A DNA stretch of 64,000 nt from VFJZ01 sp046598415 (GTDB lineage Bacteria > Actinomycetota > Thermoleophilia > Gaiellales > F1-60-MAGs149). Under the pieces are notes generated by a model. The model was not told where the DNA came from. It saw only the letters and a list, made by a program, of their open reading frames with translations, and ran no database searches. The stretch is taken from NCBI GenBank assembly GCA_046598415.1, contig JBKJIG010000173.1:1-64000 (forward strand). Direction: 5' to 3'. The position numbers and the translations under genes are program-made. Shown piece after piece: positions 57,748 through 64,000 of this stretch. The stretch's first letter is position 1; every line of letters starts with the position of its first letter.

Positions 57748-58686
57748 ATGTACGAACCAGCCGACTCCCTCGCCTCGCCGCGGTTCACGGGCCCGCGCAC
57801 GTTCGCGCGCCTGCCGCAGGTCCACGATCTCGAGGGCGTCGACGTCGCCCTGTTCGGCATGCCGTGGGACGGCGCCACGACCTACCGGCCGGGCGCGCGG
57901 TTCGGACCCGAGGGCGTGCGCAGCGCCTCGGCGATGCTACGGCCGTACAACCCGGTGCAGGACGTGATGGTGTTCGGCAACCTCTCGTGCATCGACTACG
58001 GCGACGCGTCGACCGTGCCGGGCTACGTCACCGACACGCTCGACCGCATCGAGGAGTTCGTGCGCCCGGTGGCCGAGGCGGGCGTGATCCCGGTGGGCAT
58101 CGGCGGCGACCATTCGGTCACGCTGGCCGAGCTGCGGGCGGTCGCGAAGGTGCACGGCCCGCTCGGCCTCGTGCACCTGGACTCGCACGGCGACATCTGG
58201 GAGAGCTACTTCGGACGGCCGTACAACCACGGCACGCTGTTCCGCCGCGCGCTGGAGGAGGGCCTGATCGATCCGGCCCGCTCGCTGCAGGCCGGCATGC
58301 GGGGGTCGCTGTACGGACCCGACGATCTGGCGATGCACGCGAAGCTCGGCATCGAGATGCTGACGTGGGGCGAGCTGGCGCGGCTCGAGCCGGCGCAGTA
58401 CGCCGACCGCGTCCGTGCGCGGGTGGGCGCGGGACCGGCCTTCTTCACGTTCGACATCGATTTCGTCGACCCGTCCTACGCGCCCGCGACCGGGACACCG
58501 GAGGTCGGCGGACCCACGTCCTACCAGGCGATCGAGCTCGTCCGGGCCCTCACGGGGATCGACTTCCGCGGCTTCGATGTGGTCGAGGTGGCACCGACCT
58601 ACGACGGCCCCGGCCAGGCCACATCGCTGATCGCGGCGAACGTGATCTTCGAAATGCTCTCATTGATTGCCGTTTTCAGCCGATAA
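57748..58686 (+). CDS. agmatinase/arginase-family ureohydrolase
   Basis: A 312-residue dinuclear manganese enzyme. Metal motifs: GIGGDHSVTLAELRA, LVHLDSHGDIWES and FFTFDIDFVDPSYAPATGTP. Also VALFGMPWDGATTYRPGARF. The family hydrolyses agmatine, guanidinobutyrate, guanidinopropionate or formiminoglutamate; the second motif is DSHGD rather than the common DAHxD. If it is an agmatinase its product putrescine could feed amine catabolism elsewhere in the window, but specificity is not readable. Stop codon lies in the stem of a hairpin. Confidence 0.9.
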   Translation: MYEPADSLASPRFTGPRTFARLPQVHDLEGVDVALFGMPWDGATTYRPGARFGPEGVRSASAMLRPYNPVQDVMVFGNLSCIDYGDASTVPGYVTDTLDRIEEFVRPVAEAGVIPVGIGGDHSVTLAELRAVAKVHGPLGLVHLDSHGDIWESYFGRPYNHGTLFRRALEEGLIDPARSLQAGMRGSLYGPDDLAMHAKLGIEMLTWGELARLEPAQYADRVRARVGAGPAFFTFDIDFVDPSYAPATGTPEVGGPTSYQAIELVRALTGIDFRGFDVVEVAPTYDGPGQATSLIAANVIFEMLSLIAVFSR

Positions 58687-58705
58687 AGGGCCGAGTGGCC
58701 CTTTA
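58684..58705 (+). terminator. hairpin at the end of the ureohydrolase gene
   Basis: TAAAGGGCC and GGCCCTTTA, a perfect 9-bp stem with a GAGT loop, beginning with the stop codon itself. No U-tract follows, so it is either a weak terminator or a transcript-end stabiliser. Confidence 0.45.
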
Positions 58706-58727
58706 CGACCTGGCGGTTCGAGGCTTA

Positions 58728-61445
58728 ATGGCGATTGTGGGGATAAAGCGCGTTCTGCTGTGCGCGATGGCGTTCGGCCTCGTGGTACCCGCGGTGGCTT
58801 CCGCTGCGATCACGTTGACGCCGACGCAATCCGCGACGCAGGGGCTGCCCGCCCTCACGTGGGTGGACACCGTCGGCTCTGGCCCGTACGACGTCATCCG
58901 CGACCCGGCCCCGTGTCCATCGTCGACGGTCGTCGCCACCACCGCGGCCGCAGCGACGGGCTTCACCGAGCCGGCACCGCTGGCGAACGACGTCTACTGC
59001 TATCAGGTGCGGGACACGGTCACGCTCGAGGTTTCGAACGCCGTCACGGTTGCGGTCGATACGGTCGCTCCGTCGGTGTCGTTCAGCTCGCCCCCCGGCA
59101 ACGGGACCCGCGTCAACGTCGACCGCGATCTCAACGCGACTGCGACGGATGCCACATCCGGCGTGGCCGGCGTCCAGCTGCAGCGCCTCACCCCCGGGCC
59201 TGTCTGGGTGAACGTCGGGCCGGCCGACACGGCGGCGCCGTTCACCGAGGTCGACTTCATCGTCGCGACGCTTCCCGACGCCTCGTACACCCTGCGGCTG
59301 CTCGCAACGGATGCCGCGGGCAATACCGCCGTCAGCAGCTCGAACGTGACGCTGGTGCTCGACACCGTGACCGCGCCGCCCATCTTCACGGCGCCGGCCT
59401 CGAGCTCCGTCCATCGCGGGACCTTCAGCATCGACTTCACGAACGCCGACGGATCGTTGCCGGTGACGACGGTTGCGACCGCCTCACCCGCCGGTGCCGG
59501 AACGTTTGCGCCGCGCGCGGGGCTGGACGAGACCAGCTGGGTGTCGACCGCAGGCAACGACGGCGTCTGGGATATCCGCCTGGCCTCGCAGGACTCGCTG
59601 GGCAACCCGGTGAGCACCGGCGTCGTCACGTCCGTGACGGTCGACAACACGAACCCGGCGGTCGGACCGATCGCCGCTCCGGCGACCGGCGGCTTCCGCA
59701 AGGGCGCCATCACGCTGCAGGTGCCGGCGAGCGACGCCACGTCGGGTGTCTTGTCCGTCGTCTTCCAGGGGTCCAGAAACGGCGCAGGGTTCAGCACGAT
59801 CGGCGGGGTGGTGGCCGGGTCGGCCGGTAGCTACAGCTCGACCTGGCCGACGTCCGGCTCCGACGATGGCACGTGGGTGATCCGTGCGATCGCGACCGAC
59901 ACCGCGACGAACACCGCGACGTCGTCGACCGTCACGATCACGGTCGACAACACCCTTCCGTCGCTCCCGGCCTTTACCGGCCTGCCGCAGAACAACGCGA
60001 CGATTGGCATCGGCGAGATGGTCATCCCGTACAGCGGCGGCACCGACCCGAACCTCGTCAACGTCCGGCTCGAGACACAGTCCGCGCTGGAGGTCGCGGG
60101 CGACCAGTGGACGCAGCGCACCACGGCCACGACCAGCCCCGTCCGGTGGACGCCGCAGCCCGCTGACGACTGCACCTGCAACTTCCGCCTGGTCGCAACC
60201 GACCTGGCAGGCAATGTCCGGGTGAGCACGATGCGCACGCACGTCATGATCGACAACTTCGCGCCGCTGGCACCCGCCCTGTTCAGGATCGACCGGGCGA
60301 TCACGAACGGCCCGCCGATCCTGACCTGGACCGCGTCGCCGTCCGGCGACATCGTCGGCTACAAGCTGGTGCGGGACACCGTGCACCTCCAGGGCGGTGG
60401 CGGGCTGCTCGCCCCGCAGATCACGACCTACACCGACATGGATCTCGCCCGCGACGGTTCGGACGACGGCGCGCACGGCTACGAGCTGTTCGCCAGCGAC
60501 GGCGGCAACGACTCGCCCGTCAAGCTGGTCAGCTTCTTCCTCGACTCGATGGCGCCGACGCCGCCCACCGGGGCGAAGGCGACGCGCCGGGCCGGGCAGC
60601 GACTCGTCGACCTCTCGTGGGGCGGATCGTCCGACACGTTCGCCTCCAACGGCGCGACCCCGACCGGCATGTCGCGCTACGTCGTGCGCCGCGCCGTCGG
60701 CACCGTGCCACCCAGCTCGATCACGGCCGGAGCACCCGCGTGCAACGTGCCCAAGGAGCAGCGTTCCTGCGTCGACACGACCGCCGCCGAGGGCCAGACC
60801 TACCGCTACGCCGTGTTCGCGGTCGACCTTGCCGACAACGGCTCCGGCGCCGCCGCACCGCCGGCCGTCGTGATCCCCGACCTCACCGCGCCCGGCGTGC
60901 CGGGCGCGTTCACCGTCAAGCCGAAGGGCCTCGTGATCGCGATGACCTGGCGCCTGCCGACCGCGACGGACCTGCTGAAGATCGTGGTCGTTCGCAACGC
61001 CGCCCGCGCGCCCAGAAGCGCGAAGGACGGCACGGTCGTCTACACGGGCAAGGCGGCGAAGGCCGCGGTCAAGCAGCCGGGCGGCAAGACCGCCTACTAC
61101 CGCGCCTTCGCGATCGACCGGGCCGGCAACGCGTCGGCGACCGCCGCCGTGCGCATCAGACAGCCCGTCTTCAAGCTCTTCCCCGCGAACGGCAGCGAGC
61201 TGCGCGGCACCGTGCGACTGACGTGGAAGAAGCCGAAGCGGGCGACCTACTACAACGTCCAGCTGTACCTCGGCTCGAAGCGCGTCACCCAGTCGTGGCC
61301 GAAGAACGGCAGCTTCAAGATCCCGCGCTCCAAGCTGAAAAAGGGTAAGAGGTACACGTGGTACGTCTGGCCGGGCGTCGGCAGAAAGTCCGCCGGGCGC
61401 TACGGTCACCTGATCGGCAAGTCCACCTTCACGTATCTGGGCTGA
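58728..61445 (+). CDS. secreted Ig-like repeat protein with C-terminal beta domain
   Basis: A 905-residue exported protein. Signal peptide: RVLLCAMAFGLVVPAVASAA. The body has Ig-like/fibronectin-type domains separated by a recurrent linker of the form (V/I)D(N/T)xxP: AVDTVAPSVSF, VLDTVTAPPIF, TVDNTNPAVG, TVDNTLPSLPA, MIDNFAPLAPA, FLDSMAPTPPT and IPDLTAPGVPG, about 60-140 residues apart. A fibronectin III-like pair is near the end. The last about 90 residues (YYNVQLYLGSKRV, RYTWYVWPGVGRKSAGRYG) form a domain I recall in Thermoleophilia surface proteins. ATG at 58728 chosen; GTG at 58737 is possible. No sortase signal or C-terminal membrane helix. Confidence 0.85.
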   Translation: MAIVGIKRVLLCAMAFGLVVPAVASAAITLTPTQSATQGLPALTWVDTVGSGPYDVIRDPAPCPSSTVVATTAAAATGFTEPAPLANDVYCYQVRDTVTLEVSNAVTVAVDTVAPSVSFSSPPGNGTRVNVDRDLNATATDATSGVAGVQLQRLTPGPVWVNVGPADTAAPFTEVDFIVATLPDASYTLRLLATDAAGNTAVSSSNVTLVLDTVTAPPIFTAPASSSVHRGTFSIDFTNADGSLPVTTVATASPAGAGTFAPRAGLDETSWVSTAGNDGVWDIRLASQDSLGNPVSTGVVTSVTVDNTNPAVGPIAAPATGGFRKGAITLQVPASDATSGVLSVVFQGSRNGAGFSTIGGVVAGSAGSYSSTWPTSGSDDGTWVIRAIATDTATNTATSSTVTITVDNTLPSLPAFTGLPQNNATIGIGEMVIPYSGGTDPNLVNVRLETQSALEVAGDQWTQRTTATTSPVRWTPQPADDCTCNFRLVATDLAGNVRVSTMRTHVMIDNFAPLAPALFRIDRAITNGPPILTWTASPSGDIVGYKLVRDTVHLQGGGGLLAPQITTYTDMDLARDGSDDGAHGYELFASDGGNDSPVKLVSFFLDSMAPTPPTGAKATRRAGQRLVDLSWGGSSDTFASNGATPTGMSRYVVRRAVGTVPPSSITAGAPACNVPKEQRSCVDTTAAEGQTYRYAVFAVDLADNGSGAAAPPAVVIPDLTAPGVPGAFTVKPKGLVIAMTWRLPTATDLLKIVVVRNAARAPRSAKDGTVVYTGKAAKAAVKQPGGKTAYYRAFAIDRAGNASATAAVRIRQPVFKLFPANGSELRGTVRLTWKKPKRATYYNVQLYLGSKRVTQSWPKNGSFKIPRSKLKKGKRYTWYVWPGVGRKSAGRYGHLIGKSTFTYLG

Positions 61446-62028
61446 CCGGCGCGAGCCCGGCCTGCCGGGCGAACCGCGCGAGGATGTCGTAGCCGAGGGG
61501 CGTGAGCACGCTCTCGGGGTGGAACTGCACGCCCTCGATCGGGAGCGCGTGGTGGCGCAGGCCCATCACGAGCCCGGACCCGTCGGCGAGGCGGGCCGAC
61601 ACCTGCAACGGCGAGCCGGGCGGCGGCTCGGACGCCGCCAAGGCGTGATACCGGCCTGCGTCGAACGGCGACGGCAGGCCCTCGAGCACGCCCCGGCCGT
61701 CGTGCTCGATCGACGAGGCGCGGCCGTGGCAGGCGTTCGCGTTCGGCGCCACGGTGACGCCGTGCGCGACGGCGATGCACTGGTGGCCGAGGCAGATGCC
61801 GAGCACCGGCATGCGCTCGCCGAACACGCGGATCGCGGCAGTCGAGATGCCTGCCTCGTCCGGGCCCTGCGGCCCGGGGGAGACGATGATGCCGGCCGGG
61901 TCGCGGGCCTCGATCTCGTCCAGGCGGGTGGCGTGCGACGGCACGACCACGCTGTCAACGCCGATCTCCCAGAGGCGGTGCTGGATGTTCAGGACGAACG
62001 AGTCGCGGTTGTCGAGGATGACGATCAC
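61429..62028 (-). CDS. pabA: aminodeoxychorismate synthase glutamine amidotransferase (PabA)
   Basis: A 199-residue class I amidotransferase that supplies ammonia to PabB. MIVILDNRDSFVLNIQHRLW, VSPGPQGPDEAG, the nucleophile Cys in VLGICLGHQCIAVAHG, and His-Glu in IEGVQFHPESVLTPLGY. Could also serve anthranilate synthase, but gene order pabB-pabC-pabA favours 4-aminobenzoate (folate) synthesis. GTG start overlaps the pabC stop. Overlaps the convergent Ig-protein gene by 17 bp. Confidence 0.92.
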   Translation of the reverse strand: MIVILDNRDSFVLNIQHRLWEIGVDSVVVPSHATRLDEIEARDPAGIIVSPGPQGPDEAGISTAAIRVFGERMPVLGICLGHQCIAVAHGVTVAPNANACHGRASSIEHDGRGVLEGLPSPFDAGRYHALAASEPPPGSPLQVSARLADGSGLVMGLRHHALPIEGVQFHPESVLTPLGYDILARFARQAGLAPVSPDT

Positions 62029-62666
62029 AGCAGCCGCCAGGCATCCCGTAGCTGCTCGACCAGCGGGTGCACCGGGATCGGGCTGCCGTCGACGTCGGCC
62101 AGCACCACGATGCCGCGGCCGGCCGTGGTGAGGAACGCGCCGTCGGCTCCGCGCAGCTCCTCCAGCGTCAGTGCCCGCTCGACCGCGCCCAGCCGCTCGA
62201 TCGCCCACAACCGGGTGACGCCCGGCAGGATGCCCGCGAGGGCCGGCGTCACCACCGTGTCGCCGAGGATGGCGAACACGTTGGCGCGCGTCGTCTCGCC
62301 GACCAGTCCCTGGATCGAGACCAGCAGCGCCTCGCCGCCCGCGGCCGTCTCGGCGGCGTCCGCCCAGGCGCGCTCCGTTCGCTTGCGCTCGCGCGTGCGG
62401 TCGCCCGGATCGTAGGCCTCGACCAGCAGCCCCGACACCGGCCCCGGCGTGCACGGGGCGCGGGGTCGGGCCAGCACGCGTCCGGCGGCGACGTCGATGC
62501 GCACGACCACCGGCTCAGACGCGGCGGTCGTCAGGCGGGCGACCAGCTCGCGCACCTCCTCGATCACCGGCTCGGGCACCTCGCTCGCGGCGAGCCGCCC
62601 GAGATGGCAGTCGAGCAGCCGCACGCGGCCGGCCTCGATCAGCATCGTCTCGAAGACGGCCGCCAT
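62025..62666 (-). CDS. pabC: aminodeoxychorismate lyase-like class IV aminotransferase (PabC)
   Basis: A 213-residue fold-type IV PLP enzyme: MAAVFETMLIEAGRVRLLDC with HLGRLAASE at the start (FETM/HLxRL pattern), EALLVSIQGLVGETTRANVF, and the C-terminal TPALAGILPGVTRLW. It is shorter than typical PabC (about 270). The expected N-terminal F-E-T and GILPGVTR motifs are kept, but the PLP lysine is not obvious in the usual place (the RKRTERAW region is the closest). Position between pabB and pabA supports PabC; the ATG overlaps the pabB stop. Confidence 0.82.
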   Translation of the reverse strand: MAAVFETMLIEAGRVRLLDCHLGRLAASEVPEPVIEEVRELVARLTTAASEPVVVRIDVAAGRVLARPRAPCTPGPVSGLLVEAYDPGDRTRERKRTERAWADAAETAAGGEALLVSIQGLVGETTRANVFAILGDTVVTPALAGILPGVTRLWAIERLGAVERALTLEELRGADGAFLTTAGRGIVVLADVDGSPIPVHPLVEQLRDAWRLL

Positions 62667-63964
62667 CACCAGCCCGCCACCGTGGCGTTCACGGCCTCCA
62701 GGAACGGCCGCGCCTTCACCATCGTCTCCTCGGCCTCGTCGGCGGCGTCGGACAGCAGCGTCACGGCACCGCCGGCGCCGTACCGGGCGCGGCCGCCGTG
62801 GACGGTCGCCGTGCGGATCGCGATCGACGCGACCAGGCGGTGCTCGGCCGGCTCCCACGAGAACACCGAGCCACAGTAGAAGCCGCGGGGCTCGCGCTCC
62901 AGCCGGTCGATGATCTCCATCGCGCGGCGCTTCGGGGCACCCGTGATCGAGCCGCCCGGAAAGCACGAGACGAGTACGTCGGGATGCCGCACGTCGGGCC
63001 GGACGGTAGCCACGACCGACGACACGAGGTGCAGGACGCTCGTTGTCCGCTCGACCTCGCACAGCGCCGTCACGCGCACCGAGCCGGGCACCGAGGTGGG
63101 CACGAGATCGTTGCGCAGCAGGTCGACGATCATCACGTTCTCGGCCCGGTCCTTGGCCGAGGCGCGCAGCTCGGCCTCGAGCACGGCGTCCTCGGCCGGC
63201 GTGACGCCCCGCCGCCGCGTGCCCTTGATGGGACGGGTCTCGCAGCGATCCCCCTCGATGCGCAGGAACACCTCGGGCGAGATCGAGGCGAGCACGACGT
63301 CGCCCGCGTCGAGGTAGGCGGAGTGATCGCCCGGCGCCGCCGCCACGAGGCGCTCGAACAGGTCGAACCCGTCGTCGTCCCACGGCACGTCGAGCACGTG
63401 GGCGAGGTTGACCTCGAACACCTCGCCCAGCGAGATGAGGCGCTTCACCTCGTTGCACAGCGCCGCGTGCTGATCGCGCGTGACGGCGCTCGACGCTACG
63501 CGCGGAGCCGCCGCCCGGATCGTGTGTGGCGCCGGGCCGGCCGCGATCGCAGCGGACAGCAGCGCGTGCGCTGCGCCGGCCGGACCGACCACGTCCCAGG
63601 TGCCGGCTGCGTGGTCGAAGGCCGCGTACGTGCGGTGGTAGGTCGCCGTCAGCGCCGGCACGACCGGGTCGTGGCGCGACCCGATGCCGAGCAGCCCGAG
63701 ACCCGCGTCGTAGGCGATCGCGCCGGCCCACAGGCCGCGGCCGCGGGCGGTGTGCACCAGGCGCGGCGGGATCGCCGGCAGCCCCGCGCCGCTGCCGGGT
63801 GCGGTGCGGATCACCTCGTCCGGCCGGGTCGCGAGCAGGGTGCGCGCCGGGTGCGGGCCGGGTGCGCCGGCTAACAGCAGCACGACGGCCTCGCCGGCCT
63901 CGTGGAGGTACCGGGCGGCCGAGAGCGGGTCGCTGCGGTCCGCCATGGGACGATTGTTCCGCAT
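62666..63964 (-). CDS. pabB: aminodeoxychorismate synthase component I (PabB)
   Basis: A 432-residue chorismate-using enzyme. Residues 1-150: N-terminal Trp-binding-like part (GLWAGAIAYDAGLGLLGIGS). Residues 160-430: chorismate-binding domain with KRLISLGEVFEVNLAHVLDV, SISPEVFLRIEGDRCETRPI, KGTRRRG (PIKGT marks PabB/TrpE), AENVMIVDLLRNDL, SCFPGGSITGAPKRRAMEII and ARYGAGGAVTLLSDAADEAEET. PIKG rather than PIAG is the usual marker of PabB over TrpE. The first ATG at 63964 is used; the ATG at 63946 is an alternative. With pabC and pabA it makes 4-aminobenzoate. The 36 bp upstream contain no clear promoter. Confidence 0.92.
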   Translation of the reverse strand: MRNNRPMADRSDPLSAARYLHEAGEAVVLLLAGAPGPHPARTLLATRPDEVIRTAPGSGAGLPAIPPRLVHTARGRGLWAGAIAYDAGLGLLGIGSRHDPVVPALTATYHRTYAAFDHAAGTWDVVGPAGAAHALLSAAIAAGPAPHTIRAAAPRVASSAVTRDQHAALCNEVKRLISLGEVFEVNLAHVLDVPWDDDGFDLFERLVAAAPGDHSAYLDAGDVVLASISPEVFLRIEGDRCETRPIKGTRRRGVTPAEDAVLEAELRASAKDRAENVMIVDLLRNDLVPTSVPGSVRVTALCEVERTTSVLHLVSSVVATVRPDVRHPDVLVSCFPGGSITGAPKRRAMEIIDRLEREPRGFYCGSVFSWEPAEHRLVASIAIRTATVHGGRARYGAGGAVTLLSDAADEAEETMVKARPFLEAVNATVAGW

Positions 63965-64000
63965 CGTGGGTTCGAGCGCACCGAGCGGTACCTCCGGGGT

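Noticed and set aside
57864..58727. Upstream extension of the Ig-like protein frame through the ureohydrolase gene
   Set aside because: The ureohydrolase occupies this strand in another frame with all metal motifs; the signal peptide begins at 58728 or 58737.

Overview
The window reads as chromosomal DNA of a very GC-rich actinobacterium. My best guess is class Thermoleophilia (Solirubrobacterales/Gaiellales side). This rests on G+C that looks near 70 percent, many GTG/TTG starts, operons joined by GTGA/ATGA overlaps, a CarD-family regulator, a small acyl-CoA carboxylase epsilon-like subunit, and a secreted Ig-like protein whose C-terminal YYNVQLYLG/WYVWPGVG domain I associate with that class from memory. 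Many genes have a TANNNT hexamer 6-7 nt before the start codon, which suggests widespread leaderless transcription. I see no rRNA, tRNA, insertion sequence, integrase, prophage or CRISPR array.

Layout. 1-6.9 kb: HhH-GPD protein (cut by the left edge), CarD-like regulator, a small membrane protein, selB-selA, a D,D-carboxypeptidase, an M50 metalloprotease and a MoaD-MoaE fusion. 6.9-15.1 kb: methylmalonyl-CoA mutase large subunit, a lipoprotein, propionyl/acetyl-CoA carboxylase (beta, epsilon-like, biotin carboxylase-BCCP), membrane proteins and an ETF:quinone oxidoreductase, i.e. propionyl-CoA and acyl-CoA oxidation functions. 15.1-16.5 kb: a TfoX-domain protein and a Gfo/Idh/MocA oxidoreductase.

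16.6-35 kb is the most interesting part. A co-directional 13.5 kb run encodes three split glutamate-synthase-like subunits (N-methylglutamate synthase type), two paralogous FAD amine/amino-acid oxidoreductases, a DUF3830 protein, an unrecognised helical protein with a microcompartment targeting-type N terminus, a glutamine-synthetase-family ligase, two BMC-H shell proteins, a CoA-acylating-type aldehyde dehydrogenase, an 86-residue EutQ-like protein, four BMC-P vertex proteins and a malate dehydrogenase. It is followed by a PucR/CdaR-type regulator, an amidase, a quinone-oxidoreductase-type MDR and an Ldh2-family dehydrogenase. I read this as a bacterial microcompartment locus built around gamma-glutamylation of an amine (ligase), oxidation to an aldehyde (FAD enzymes) and encapsulated aldehyde oxidation. 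It has no diol dehydratase, ethanolamine lyase, glycyl-radical enzyme or BMC-T trimer, and I cannot assign it to a well-known BMC class.

35-64 kb is mostly housekeeping: SDR/epimerase proteins; a surface/polysaccharide block (secreted HEXXH protein, O-antigen-ligase-like protein, beta-propeller protein, GT-C-like membrane protein, ROK kinase); ogt-ECF sigma-anti-sigma; an M3 oligopeptidase; an EamA transporter; sucCD; an aminotransferase; a PAS-GGDEF-HD-GYP protein; an amidase; a LapA-like protein; a Cys4 mini-protein; a PDZ-Lon-like protease; YbaK; an agmatinase-family ureohydrolase; the Ig-like protein; and pabB-pabC-pabA for 4-aminobenzoate. Three copies of a roughly 115-155 bp intergenic repeat, each carrying a pair of GGGGTC palindromes exactly 28 bp apart, sit near 9.1, 23.05 and 35.8 kb.
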